DNA of 64,000 bases from an uncultured Sutterella sp. (GTDB taxonomy: Bacteria; Pseudomonadota; Gammaproteobacteria; Burkholderiales; Burkholderiaceae_F): assembly GCA_900542195.1 (NCBI GenBank), contig UQNA01000007.1, positions 5,435 through 69,434 on the forward strand, written 5' to 3'. The notes under the pieces are model-generated. The model worked only from the letters and a program-made list of their open reading frames with translations, ran no database searches and had not been told where the DNA came from. Position numbers and translations under genes: made by a program. Shown in pieces: positions 42,727-50,728 of this stretch; position 1 is the stretch's first letter, and every line of letters starts with the position of its first letter.

Positions 42727-43098
42727 AAAGCACATTGATTAAGTGTTCGGAACACTGGAGAGTATGGACAAACTTATTACAGTGTGCTTTGAAAAGTGCT
42801 CCTTCGTTTTAATCCAAATTTATTTGGTTATTTGAATCTTTGAACATAGTACCTTTAAAAGGAGCACTTCTAATCTTACTAAGGAACTGCGCAAGGGAAA
42901 TCACGACTCTAACTCCGTCCCCTCGTACGTAATACTCACTGTGCGGGAATAATTAGGGCATGAGTCACGGGATTACTTAACCCACATATGCGAAAAAAAG
43001 CTCTAATCGCAGTTCCTTAATCCCTCTTTCATGGCCTGATAGGCGTTTGGTAATCATAAATTCTCAACTGCTTAATCTCTTTGATTTACGCCTATCAG
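42727..43098 (+). ncRNA. Structured RNA region with hairpin array, part 2
   Basis: Four more long-stem hairpins in tandem: AAAGCACATTG/CAGTGTGCTTT (42727-42737 with 42780-42790, one G-U), AAGTGCTCCTT/AAGGAGCACTT (42794-42804 with 42859-42869), TAAGGAACTGCG/CGCAGTTCCTTA (42880-42891 with 43008-43019) and CTGATAGGCGT/ACGCCTATCAG (43036-43046 with 43088-43098). Loops of 41-116 bases; two contain inner hairpins. Gaps between hairpins are 3-16 bases. No ORF. Confidence 0.75.
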
Positions 43099-43141
43099 AC
43101 CGCCCCAAATCATTTAAATATCAACGCTTAGGAGCTTAATC

Positions 43142-43351
43142 ATGTCATTAGGCGGTTTATCTATTTTGATTGTTTCTTTAATCGTTTTTTGTTGGATTAC
43201 AAAGCCTGTAACGGCTTACAAGCTCGCAATAAGGGAATGGCAAGAAACACCGTCAAATGAGCGTGTAGGCATTGTTTTATGCGGGATAGCTGTGACGGTT
43301 TTCTTCATTGTTATCCGCTGCGCCCCGAGCGTTTATCAGTATCTTAAGTAA
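43142..43351 (+). CDS. Small two-helix membrane protein (69 aa)
   Basis: ATG after TAGGAG. Two hydrophobic helices (LSILIVSLIVFCWIT; IVLCGIAVTVFFIVI). First protein after the hairpin array, overlapping the next gene by one base. Unrecognised. Confidence 0.6.
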   Translation: MSLGGLSILIVSLIVFCWITKPVTAYKLAIREWQETPSNERVGIVLCGIAVTVFFIVIRCAPSVYQYLK

Positions 43352-43623
43352 TGATGGAAATAATGGCTTATCAAGATTTAAGCAAGTTTGAGGCTCGCTG
43401 GTTAGAACCGCCGGACGATACGAAAGAAGAAATTGAACTTGAGCGATTCATTGAGGAATACACCGATCCACTTTATGAAGAATTGCTAGACACAGCTGAA
43501 AAAGAAGGCCGGGAAATTTCCACTGAAACCGAAAATTATTTTTTAAGCAAGTGGGCACGTGAAGCCGAGGAAATATTCCGGCAACGATTACAGCTTGAAA
43601 AATCATTTTTGCTCGGTGCCTAA
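43351..43623 (+). CDS. Hypothetical early protein (90 aa)
   Basis: Acidic helical protein (EEIELERFIEEYTDPLYEEL). Start may be 43354, 43363 or 43351; the TAATG overlap favours coupling with the membrane protein upstream. Unrecognised. Confidence 0.5.
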   Translation: MMEIMAYQDLSKFEARWLEPPDDTKEEIELERFIEEYTDPLYEELLDTAEKEGREISTETENYFLSKWAREAEEIFRQRLQLEKSFLLGA

Positions 43624-43653
43624 CAAAACCTTCAAAACCTTCAAAACCTTCAA
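43624..43653 (+). repeat. Three tandem 9-bp repeats
   Basis: CAAAACCTT repeated three times between the 43351 gene and the ATPase gene. Too short and regular for CRISPR; may affect spacing to the ribosome site. Confidence 0.7.
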
Positions 43654-43682
43654 TTTTTATCAACATTTTTTAGGAGTTCGTT

Positions 43683-44348
43683 ATGTCGTATGCCACGTTA
43701 ATCATCGGCGAAAGCGGAACAGGTAAAACCTGCTCGCTTCGTAATTTAGACCCTAGCAAAACCCTTTTAATTCAACCTACTCGCAAGCCGTTGCCATTCC
43801 GTAATACAGAATGGAAAGAAAGATTAAGCGCACAAAGCGGGGGCAATATTTTTGTTACCTCTGACTCAAACAAGATTATTAGAGCAATGTTTAAATCAAC
43901 CGCCGAAATCATCATTGTTGACGACTGGCAATACATTCTTGCTAATCAATACATGGCAAGAAGGAATGAGAAAAGTTACGACAAGTTCTCCGATATCGGC
44001 GGTTCAGGTTTTGATATTGCTAAAGCAGCCAGCGAGTTAGCACCTCATAAAAGAGTCTACATTTTGGCTCATTCGAATACTGACGAGTTCGGAAAAATTC
44101 GAATTAAGACCCTCGGAAAATTGTTAGACGATAAAATCGTTATCGAGGGTATGTTTACTACCGTCCTAAGGACTCATGTAGAAAACAACGAGTACTTTTT
44201 TAGTACTCACAACAACGGGCATGACACTGTAAAAAGTCCGTTAGGTATGTTTTCCAGCGACCTAATACCAAACGATTTAGCAGAAGTCGATAAGACAATC
44301 TGTAACTACTATCAAATCAAATTACCGTCTAATTTTTCTAATTTCTAA
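43683..44348 (+). CDS. Sak4-like ATPase (RecA fold)
   Basis: 221 residues. Walker A GESGTGKT (8-15), Walker B EIIIVDDWQYI, then VYILAHSNTDEFGKIRIKTL. This is the phage NTP-binding family (AAA_24/Sak4) that acts in single-strand annealing recombination, usually next to an SSB gene, as here. Good ribosome site TTTTAGGAG. Confidence 0.75.
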   Translation: MSYATLIIGESGTGKTCSLRNLDPSKTLLIQPTRKPLPFRNTEWKERLSAQSGGNIFVTSDSNKIIRAMFKSTAEIIIVDDWQYILANQYMARRNEKSYDKFSDIGGSGFDIAKAASELAPHKRVYILAHSNTDEFGKIRIKTLGKLLDDKIVIEGMFTTVLRTHVENNEYFFSTHNNGHDTVKSPLGMFSSDLIPNDLAEVDKTICNYYQIKLPSNFSNF

Positions 44349-44379
44349 CTCTTTTACTACTTTTTAAGTGGAGAAAATT

Positions 44380-45099
44380 ATGATTGCCAATTTCAAATTA
44401 AATGTTGCAAACGCCAAGGCCGTTGGCGACACCGGATACATTAGCAAGTCCGGCCCGTATACGGGTGTAATCAAACTAGCAAGATTGTATGACACTAACA
44501 ACGGCGCAACTATGTTAGTGCTTGAGTTTGTTTCGGACGGGGCGGAACACGCCACTATCAGTATGCCACTAACCAAGATTAACGGTGAAGAGACATTCAA
44601 CCGCAAAATCGTTGACGCTTTAATGACAGTTTTGAAAGTGAGGGAAATGAATGTAGTGCAAGGGCAATACCTTGACCAAAAAGAGAACGTTATGAAGCCG
44701 GCATACCTGCTAAATGATTTAATGAATAAGCCGATTGGGTTGCTATTACAAAACGCACCCGAAGAATACGAAGATAGACAAACAAGAGCTATTAAAGTAG
44801 CAAACAGAATGAATCTTCTTACTCCATTCGACCCGCAGACTATGCAGACAGCTAGAGAGCTTCTTGAAAAGAAAGAAGCTAAGTACGTACAAAACAAAGC
44901 GGCAACATTGAAAGACAAAGAAGTTAAGAAGTTTGCTCCTACTAATTACTCAGCTGGTTTTGAAAGACCTCCTCAAGCTCCTATGAATCAAGGCTATCAG
45001 CAAGCACCGCAAAGCTATCAACAACCGGCACAAGGCTATCAGCAACCGCAACAATCAGCCCCGGCCATGTATGGCAGTGAAGAAGATATCCCTTTCTAA
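44380..45099 (+). CDS. Single-stranded-DNA-binding-like protein
   Basis: 239 residues from the ATG at 44380. A beta-rich N-terminal domain (GPYTGVIKLARLYDTNNGAT), a middle helical part, a Gln/Pro/Tyr-rich linker with QGYQQAPQSY repeats, and an acidic end EEDIPF, the hallmark of SSB tails that recruit partners. Likely partner of the Sak4-like ATPase. Confidence 0.75.
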   Translation: MIANFKLNVANAKAVGDTGYISKSGPYTGVIKLARLYDTNNGATMLVLEFVSDGAEHATISMPLTKINGEETFNRKIVDALMTVLKVREMNVVQGQYLDQKENVMKPAYLLNDLMNKPIGLLLQNAPEEYEDRQTRAIKVANRMNLLTPFDPQTMQTARELLEKKEAKYVQNKAATLKDKEVKKFAPTNYSAGFERPPQAPMNQGYQQAPQSYQQPAQGYQQPQQSAPAMYGSEEDIPF

Positions 45100-45120
45100 A
45101 CTCTGATAACTAACACATAG

Positions 45121-45151
45121 TGATAGAGCTAATAACTCTATCGCTTTTTTT
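45121..45151 (+). terminator. Terminator-like hairpin abutting a start codon
   Basis: TGATAGAG/CTCTATCG stem (one wobble) then T7, and the next gene's ATG at 45152 follows directly. No Shine-Dalgarno is between them. Confidence 0.65.
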
Positions 45152-45634
45152 ATGAAACTTTATGAAATATCACATGAGTACCGCAAAGCACTTGAGGCGG
45201 TGCAGGTTGATGAAGATACCGGAGAGATTCTAGGACTGGATCAACTCCAGTTAACCGGAGAGGAAGCCAAGGAAAAAATCTGTGCTGCCTTTTGCGTAAT
45301 TAAGGAAATTGAAGCAGACATTAGCTCATTGAGAGACCATTTAGCCAATATTTCTAAGCGAAAAAGAGCCTTGGAGAATAAGCAAGAACGGCTTAAATCT
45401 TTCGTTATGGAGGCCATGGCTGGCCTTGGAGTTGAAAAAGTCAAAAACACGGTTATATCCGGTTATTTAAGAAAGTCGGAAGTAATTGTTGTTGATGACA
45501 TTAAAGAAATTCCAGAGGGCTATTTGAAGATTGAATACAGCCCCGACAAAGCGTTAATTAAAGAAGCGTTAAAGAAAGGTTTGAACATTCAAGGTACTCA
45601 CCTTGGAGCAAGTCAATCTTTGATTATCAGATAA
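45152..45634 (+). CDS. Gp157-like phage protein
   Basis: 160 residues. MKLYEISHEYRKALEAV, a coiled-coil middle (KRKRALENKQERLKSFVMEA) and VEKVKNTVISGYLRKSE match the Siphovirus Gp157 family, normally beside recombination and SSB genes. Role in DNA metabolism or defence evasion is not settled. Confidence 0.78.
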   Translation: MKLYEISHEYRKALEAVQVDEDTGEILGLDQLQLTGEEAKEKICAAFCVIKEIEADISSLRDHLANISKRKRALENKQERLKSFVMEAMAGLGVEKVKNTVISGYLRKSEVIVVDDIKEIPEGYLKIEYSPDKALIKEALKKGLNIQGTHLGASQSLIIR

Positions 45635-45640
45635 CAAGAC

Positions 45641-45658
45641 CCCTGTAAAAAGGGGTTT
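45641..45658 (+). terminator. Weak terminator-like hairpin
   Basis: ACCCC-TGTAAAA-GGGGT with a short T-rich tail, between Gp157 and the next gene. Confidence 0.45.
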
Positions 45659-45662
45659 CTAA

Positions 45663-46433
45663 GTGAGTAATAAAATGCCACTACCAAAACCGATGATCTC
45701 GCAACAAGAGCTTGATTTTAGACTACTGAATTTATTTCTTTTGAAAGATAATAAAGAAAAAAAGATATTCCCAAAAGTTAGTTTTTTAGGTCGTTCAGGT
45801 ATTTACATTGGATTTTCACCTAAAGAATATTTCCCTGTATATATAAACATTGCAAAAGATTGGTTTCGCTTAGGTGCGTACTCATCCGAAGAGTTAGAAA
45901 CTAATCCAAAAATAAAACTTTTTTATCCCGAAACTACATATCTTAATTATCAAGACTTACTAAATATTTTCCATGAGGTAAGAAGGCTAAAACTGGAGTA
46001 CGGAGCGTTAGACGATCAGCTAGTCAGGTCATATCACTTATATTTGCCTGCCGAGTTCTCTATTACGATAGATCATATAAGAGAAATTTATGGCAGTAGC
46101 ACTAAAAGGCTATTTAAACAAAAGTCTAGACCGTTATTAGATGAAATAAAGAAAAAGTACCGTTTAGTAGAAAATGAAGTAATTGAAGAGCCTCCAGCAC
46201 CTCCACCACCTCCAGAAAGTCCTAAACCTCCTAAATTCATTGAAATTAAAGGGAAAGAAGAAGTAATTACTGAAACAGTGAAAAAAGAACCAACAAAGCC
46301 GGAGAGCGTAAAACTTTCTAAGAAAGAAGTTCAGGAAGAACTTGAGGACTTAGATATTCAAATGAGGCTGCTAAAACTTGAGAAAGAGCAAATTCTTTTA
46401 CAGCAGAGAATAAACAAACTTAAGAGATCGTAA
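45663..46433 (+). CDS. Hypothetical protein with proline-rich hinge (256 aa)
   Basis: GTG start at 45663 (an ATG at 45675 is possible). An N-terminal domain of about 170 residues (VSFLGRSGIYIGFSPKEYFP), a Pro-rich hinge (PPAPPPPPESPKPPK) and a C-terminal coiled coil (DIQMRLLKLEKEQILLQQRI). The shape suggests an adaptor; no family recognised. Confidence 0.5.
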   Translation: MSNKMPLPKPMISQQELDFRLLNLFLLKDNKEKKIFPKVSFLGRSGIYIGFSPKEYFPVYINIAKDWFRLGAYSSEELETNPKIKLFYPETTYLNYQDLLNIFHEVRRLKLEYGALDDQLVRSYHLYLPAEFSITIDHIREIYGSSTKRLFKQKSRPLLDEIKKKYRLVENEVIEEPPAPPPPPESPKPPKFIEIKGKEEVITETVKKEPTKPESVKLSKKEVQEELEDLDIQMRLLKLEKEQILLQQRINKLKRS

Positions 46434-46435
46434 AG

Positions 46436-46714
46436 ATGAACCTCAAAAATCTAGCGAATGACAAAAACGCTTATTTGTTTGAAGGTTTTGTTTCGAAGGA
46501 AAAAGCTCAAAAACAAATAGAACAAGAGTATGAAGATAACGGCTTCATAGGCTATGCAAAAGTTTTAGATGTTCACCATGTATTTGCAAAGTGGGTTAGG
46601 ACTGATTACAACTTTGGTAGAAAAGTAGACATATACGACATTTGCGAAAATTTCGAAGCAGGGACTATTCCAGCGACACTAGTAGATGTTTACCAAAACA
46701 CTTGGATGTTATAG
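46436..46714 (+). CDS. Hypothetical protein (92 aa)
   Basis: Lies three bases after the previous gene and directly before the methyltransferase. Contains NDKNAYLFEGFVSKEKAQKQ and YDICENFEAGTIPATLVDVY. Unrecognised. Confidence 0.5.
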   Translation: MNLKNLANDKNAYLFEGFVSKEKAQKQIEQEYEDNGFIGYAKVLDVHHVFAKWVRTDYNFGRKVDIYDICENFEAGTIPATLVDVYQNTWML

Positions 46715-47823
46715 ATGAATTTTGGCTCGGTTTGTAGCGGGATAGAAGCCGCCTCCGTTGCTTTTAATCCTCTTGGCTGGAAGGCCGTATGGTTTTCTGA
46801 AATAGAGAGGTTCCCAAGCGCAGTACTAAAAGAGCGGTTTCCAGATATTCCGAATTTAGGCGACATTCGGAAACTACCAAGACTAATTAAAACAGGTGCA
46901 ATAGAAGCACCTGAATTTTTATGTGGTGGTACTCCTTGCCAAGCCTTCTCCATTGCCGGACTTAGAAAATCATTAAATGATGAACGTGGCAATTTGTCCT
47001 TAACTTTTTGTGAGTTAGCAGATGAAATACAAACAGTTAGACTTATTCAGCACCTACCCCCCCCCCAATTATCTTATGGGAAAACGTCCCCGGAGTGCTC
47101 AGTACAGCAGATAACGCCTTCGGGTGCTTGCTGGCTGGATTATGTGGATCAGACATTCCCATTACAGTATCGTACAAGCGATGGCCGGACGCTGGTATTG
47201 TTACCGGAGAAAAGCGAACGGTTGCATGGCGAGTATTCAACTCTAAATATTTCGGAGTGCCCCAACAACGTAAGAGAATCTTCCTTATCGCAAGTTCTAG
47301 AAAAGAGCTTAATCCCGCTAAAGTACTTTTTGAGTATCCGAGCGTGTGCCGGGATATTGGCAAGAGCGCACAAGAGAAAGAAAGAATTACCTCCTTCGTT
47401 GAGGGAAGTTTTGGAGGATACAGTCAATCAGAATCAGCCGGAACATTAAGAGCCTCGGGCGGTACTAATGGGGGCGGTTCGGAAACACTGATAATAGACA
47501 CTAGCCATGCGAATGAAGTTATCCGAGAAACTAAAAACATAGTCCCAACCTTAAAAGCACGAATAGGAACGGGCGGGAATAACGTACCTATGCTTATAGA
47601 TAATAAAAGACTTAGGAAACTAACACCGTTGGAATGCGAACGGTTGCAAGGTTTCCCAGACAACTGGACACAAATAGCCTACAGAGGAAAAGCAGCCGCA
47701 GATTGTCCAGATTCACCAAGATATAAGGCCATAGGCAACTCTTGGGCGGTTCCTGTTGCGAGGTGGATCGGAGAACGCATACAACACGCATTAAGGAGTA
47801 GAAATGAAAACCACGGTCAGTAA
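46715..47823 (+). pseudogene. DNA cytosine-C5 methyltransferase, split at a C10 tract
   Basis: Motif I FGSVCSGIEAASVAF, catalytic motif IV GGTPCQAFSIAG, then the frame breaks. In the other frame come ENVPGVL (motif VI), QQRKRIFLIAS (VIII), TPLECERLQGFPDNW (IX) and IGNSWAVPVARWIG (X). Eleven C instead of ten (47057-47066) joins both halves as LPPPPIILWENV. All motifs are intact, so the gene is switchable or mis-sequenced rather than decayed. Methylates cytosine, probably to protect phage DNA. Confidence 0.85.
47057..47066 (+). repeat. C10 homopolymer in the methyltransferase gene
   Basis: Ten C between motif IV and motif VI. Tract lengths of 8 or 11 give the full protein, 10 gives a truncated one. 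Confidence 0.9.
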
Positions 47824-48247
47824 AACAGGCTACACAAGTTTTAATTGCAATCTCTTGTTTGATGATCCATTTGGAGATTTGACTATTGAACAAGTAAAAG
47901 ACTTAGATCTAATTTTCGGCGGACTGATTGAAGAGATTTATCTTTTTAACAGTAAATGTTATTCACTTGATGATTTGCTAGCAGATTATTCAATACGTTT
48001 AGACATTGACGGTTTCGGTACGGATGATTATTACTTGTTTGCTATTCCAGATGAATTAAATGGGTGTTCGATTGTTCGCTATTTTCTTTTAAACGCAGAA
48101 TTTGGGTTTGGGGATTTTTATGTTTACGGAGGGAAAGAAGTGTATCCAGCTTACAATTTCAAGAATGGCGTTCTATCCTTTTCTGCAGAGAATCTTGAAA
48201 AGATAAATAAAGAAAGAAGTTCATGCTCCAAAAAGGAGAACGAATAA
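47804..48247 (+). CDS. Hypothetical acidic protein (147 aa)
   Basis: ATG after AAGGAGTAGAA, overlapping the methyltransferase end by 20 bases. Acidic, with DLTIEQVKDLDLIFGGLIEE and DIDGFGTDDYYLFAIPDELN. First gene of the run of small accessory proteins. Unrecognised. Confidence 0.5.
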   Translation: MKTTVSKTGYTSFNCNLLFDDPFGDLTIEQVKDLDLIFGGLIEEIYLFNSKCYSLDDLLADYSIRLDIDGFGTDDYYLFAIPDELNGCSIVRYFLLNAEFGFGDFYVYGGKEVYPAYNFKNGVLSFSAENLEKINKERSSCSKKENE

Positions 48248-48556
48248 ATGAAGCTCGAATTTACTGACAAATACCTAGACGAACTAGAAAAATTCAGCAA
48301 AAAGCACAATCTAAGCGAAGAAGTACTTTTACAGAGGATTGAAGAAGCACTTGAAAAAGCGGATGAATTTGATATTTCGTATGCTTTGGAAAACGGCCTA
48401 TTTACTTGTGATTCGTCCGAGGATGAAGCAGAAGTTGATGATGAAGGCGCAGGTTTTCAAATGTTTGTTACTTTCAATTGTCTATATAGAAGTAACTGCA
48501 CCAATTGGGAACAGTACTTTTCTCATAGGTTGAAAGAGTTTAAAAATCAAGAATAA
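48248..48556 (+). CDS. Accessory domain family A, copy 1 (102 aa)
   Basis: Pattern LEFTDKYLDELEKFSKKHNL, ALENGLFTCD, and the end SNCTNWEQYFSHRLKEF. The same plan occurs in the C-terminal half of the 49501 protein and in the 51587 protein. Four helices then a short sheet is my guess. Not a family I know. Good ribosome site (AAAGGAGAACG). Confidence 0.6.
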   Translation: MKLEFTDKYLDELEKFSKKHNLSEEVLLQRIEEALEKADEFDISYALENGLFTCDSSEDEAEVDDEGAGFQMFVTFNCLYRSNCTNWEQYFSHRLKEFKNQE

Positions 48557-48558
48557 CG

Positions 48559-48580
48559 GCCCCGATAAGGGGCTTTTTTA
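48559..48580 (+). terminator. Terminator-like hairpin abutting a start codon
   Basis: GCCCC-GATAA-GGGGC, T6, then ATG at 48581. The 3' arm AAGGGGC is also the only Shine-Dalgarno-like sequence before that ATG. Confidence 0.7.
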
Positions 48581-49060
48581 ATGGTTGAAGCTATGAAATA
48601 CAGAATTAAAGATAAGCAATTAGAAAAATTAATTTATTCAATCTTCGATGAAGCAGACGTGCAAAGTCAAATCGAAGAACAGATTGATGAAGATTGGTAT
48701 AACGTTAAATTAAGTTCTTCTGATTTTGACAAAACTGAACTTTGTGCAACAAAAATGAACCCTGACTATGAAGATCTAAATGAGGATCATGGTTCGATTT
48801 CGATTTTCATTAGAAAAGAGGTAATTGAAAGAATACCAGAATACAAACCGGACAAATGGAATCTCTATCCAGATATAAAACCTCCGAAAGAGGGGCGGTA
48901 TTTAATTCAATGGGGAAACGGTAATGATGAACCGTTTTTCTCTATTAGGACTTGGGAAGAAGAAAATCCTTGGCGTGGAAATTTCGTATTTCGTGAACTT
49001 CCCGAACCTTATCTAGGTGAAGACCTTAAAGAAGAGGTTAAAGCTGAGGAGATTTTTTAG
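48581..49060 (+). CDS. Accessory domain family B, copy 1 (159 aa)
   Basis: Begins MKYRIKDKQLEKLIYSIFDE (after four extra residues), has IPEYKPDKWNLYPDIKPPKE followed by GRYLIQW, and FRELPEPYLGE near the end. Shares these three blocks with the 49061 and 50088 proteins. The WNxYPxxxPPxxGxYLIQ block resembles DUF551-like domains of phage proteins. Function unknown. Confidence 0.6.
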   Translation: MVEAMKYRIKDKQLEKLIYSIFDEADVQSQIEEQIDEDWYNVKLSSSDFDKTELCATKMNPDYEDLNEDHGSISIFIRKEVIERIPEYKPDKWNLYPDIKPPKEGRYLIQWGNGNDEPFFSIRTWEEENPWRGNFVFRELPEPYLGEDLKEEVKAEEIF

Positions 49061-49504
49061 ATGAAATACAGATACAGATTTAAAAATCCTCGAATAGAAA
49101 AAGCGGTTTTTGCTTTATTTGATGAAAATTCGATTAAAGCAGCCATTGATAGGCAAATGAATAATGATTCAAACATTATTTCTTTAGCAAATTGTTGGCC
49201 GAAAGAAAATAAAACAAAAATACATGAAGAACTACAAGAAAATATCGGCCTAATAGGACGTATTGATTTTGCTAAATCCGAGCTTGAAGTAATCCCTGAC
49301 TATGATCCCAATGGGTGGAATCCTTACCCAGAGGTGGAACCTCCTCGGGACGGGTGGTATTTAGTTCAATGGAAAAAAGGTCCAGAAGGTTGCGGTGAAG
49401 AGTTTCCTCTTGATGTTTTATATTGGGATAAATACGAAAACTGGACAGGAATTAAGGCATTCAGAGAACTTCCAGAACTTTATAAACCGGAGGAACAAGA
49501 ATGA
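49061..49504 (+). CDS. Accessory domain family B, copy 2 (147 aa)
   Basis: MKYRYRFKNPRIEKAVFALF, then GWNPYPEVEPPRDGWYLVQW and FRELPELYKPEE. Directly follows copy 1 and overlaps the next gene by four bases (ATGA). Ribosome site GAGGAG. Confidence 0.6.
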   Translation: MKYRYRFKNPRIEKAVFALFDENSIKAAIDRQMNNDSNIISLANCWPKENKTKIHEELQENIGLIGRIDFAKSELEVIPDYDPNGWNPYPEVEPPRDGWYLVQWKKGPEGCGEEFPLDVLYWDKYENWTGIKAFRELPELYKPEEQE

Positions 49505-50076
49505 ATGAACAAGACAAAAAGCGATTAAAAGAACTTATGCCTGATTCTCCGTTTGATCATGAATGGAAAGAGGGAGACGTACTTCTTGTAAAGTACGATG
49601 ATGAAGAAGGATATAAGTGTAGTTTCACATTAAATTATCTTAATGGAAACTTTATTTTTGGCTACAAAACTAAATATACCCAAGAGCAAATAGAAAAGTG
49701 CTTGCTTGATTACTATTCTCGATACAAAAATGTTGAATGGAAGCAATTTCATGCAGAGAAAGAAATAAAACTTGAATTTACTCCAGAGTTTTTGTCGGAA
49801 TTTGACTTTTTAGAACGTAAGTTCAATTTGAATAGAGCAGTTTTATTAGGGCTAATCGAAGACGCTTTAGACTCAGGATATTTACACGATTTTAGATTAG
49901 CCTTGACAGACGGTGTCTATAAAGTTGCCGGTATTAAATGTTCGCAGATTTTAAGCAGAAATAGCAGTTTAGATTTAGTCCTAGATTTCACGTCCCTTCA
50001 CGAATCAGATTGTACTAACTGGAATGAATATTTTTCTTGGCGGTTGAAAAAATATGAACGTACTATCCCCGAATAG
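49501..50076 (+). CDS. Fusion of accessory domains C and A (191 aa)
   Basis: Residues about 15-60 match family C (PFDHEWKEGDVLLVKYDDEE, then FTLNYLNGNF). Residues about 88-191 match family A (KLEFTPEFLSEFDFLERKFN, ALTDGVYKVAG, SDCTNWNEYFSWRLKKYE). The two domains occur as separate proteins elsewhere in the cluster, so this is a natural fusion of modules. Confidence 0.6.
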   Translation: MNEQDKKRLKELMPDSPFDHEWKEGDVLLVKYDDEEGYKCSFTLNYLNGNFIFGYKTKYTQEQIEKCLLDYYSRYKNVEWKQFHAEKEIKLEFTPEFLSEFDFLERKFNLNRAVLLGLIEDALDSGYLHDFRLALTDGVYKVAGIKCSQILSRNSSLDLVLDFTSLHESDCTNWNEYFSWRLKKYERTIPE

Positions 50077-50087
50077 GGGATTTTTTT
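50066..50087 (+). terminator. Terminator-like hairpin abutting a start codon
   Basis: TCCCC-GAATA-GGGGA then T7 and ATG at 50088. Contains the stop codon of the upstream gene; AGGGGA is the only Shine-Dalgarno-like sequence for the next. Confidence 0.7.
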
Positions 50088-50546
50088 ATGGATGAAAGAA
50101 TGCATTACATATTTAAAAATAATCGGCTGGAAGAGACAATATTTATGCTCTTCAATAAAGAAGCAGCAATAGAAAACATTAATCTACAGATGAAAGATTT
50201 ATTAACAGACACAATCTTTCTTTCTAACAACTCTCCATATGACGACAGAAGAACACTAAAAAATGTTCAGTTGCCGGAGAATATTGACATTGTGTTCAGC
50301 TTTCCTAAAACAGAAATTAGTAAAGTTCTTGAATATTCACCTTATTTCTGGAATCCTTACCCACAACTCAAACCTCCTATCAGAGGTAAATATTTAATTC
50401 AACTTCCAGACAGTAATAGAAAAAGAGGATTTTATGTTGATCTACTCGGCTGGGACGGAAGCGAAAGTGTTGAGAAAACATGGGATTTAATGAAAGTAGT
50501 TGCCTTTATAAAAGTCCCTGATTTTTATTACCCGAAGGAGGAATAA
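50088..50546 (+). CDS. Accessory domain family B, copy 3 (152 aa)
   Basis: MHYIFKNNRLEETIFMLFNK, then FWNPYPQLKPPIRGKYLIQL and VAFIKVPDFYYPKEE. The most divergent of the three family B copies. Confidence 0.6.
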   Translation: MDERMHYIFKNNRLEETIFMLFNKEAAIENINLQMKDLLTDTIFLSNNSPYDDRRTLKNVQLPENIDIVFSFPKTEISKVLEYSPYFWNPYPQLKPPIRGKYLIQLPDSNRKRGFYVDLLGWDGSESVEKTWDLMKVVAFIKVPDFYYPKEE

Positions 50547-50728
50547 TGAAAACAGTTGTTTTCTGCTTGTTAATAATCATTTTTTGTCTTTCGATTCTTC
50601 CGGTTCTTATCTCATCCAGGCTTCCCGCCTTCGTAATTGGGTTTGTCGTCTTGGCCCTAATGGCCGGAATTATCGGAGCTATCTGCTCAATCGCTACAAA
50701 AATCTTAAAAAAGGAGAATGAAGAATGA
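50546..50728 (+). CDS. Small two-helix membrane protein (60 aa)
   Basis: Two transmembrane helices (VVFCLLIIIFCLSILPVLI; AFVIGFVVLALMAGIIGAIC). Overlaps both family B copy 3 and the SPFH gene, so it is coupled to the latter and may be its membrane partner. Confidence 0.6.
   Translation: MKTVVFCLLIIIFCLSILPVLISSRLPAFVIGFVVLALMAGIIGAICSIATKILKKENEE

Noticed and set aside
41101..43100. Inverted repeats as transposon ends or IS remnants
   Set aside because: Each pair encloses only 40-116 bases, the arms differ between pairs, and no transposase or target duplication is present.
43624..43653. Short tandem repeats as a CRISPR array
   Set aside because: Nine-base units with no spacers. No CRISPR array or cas gene was seen in the window.
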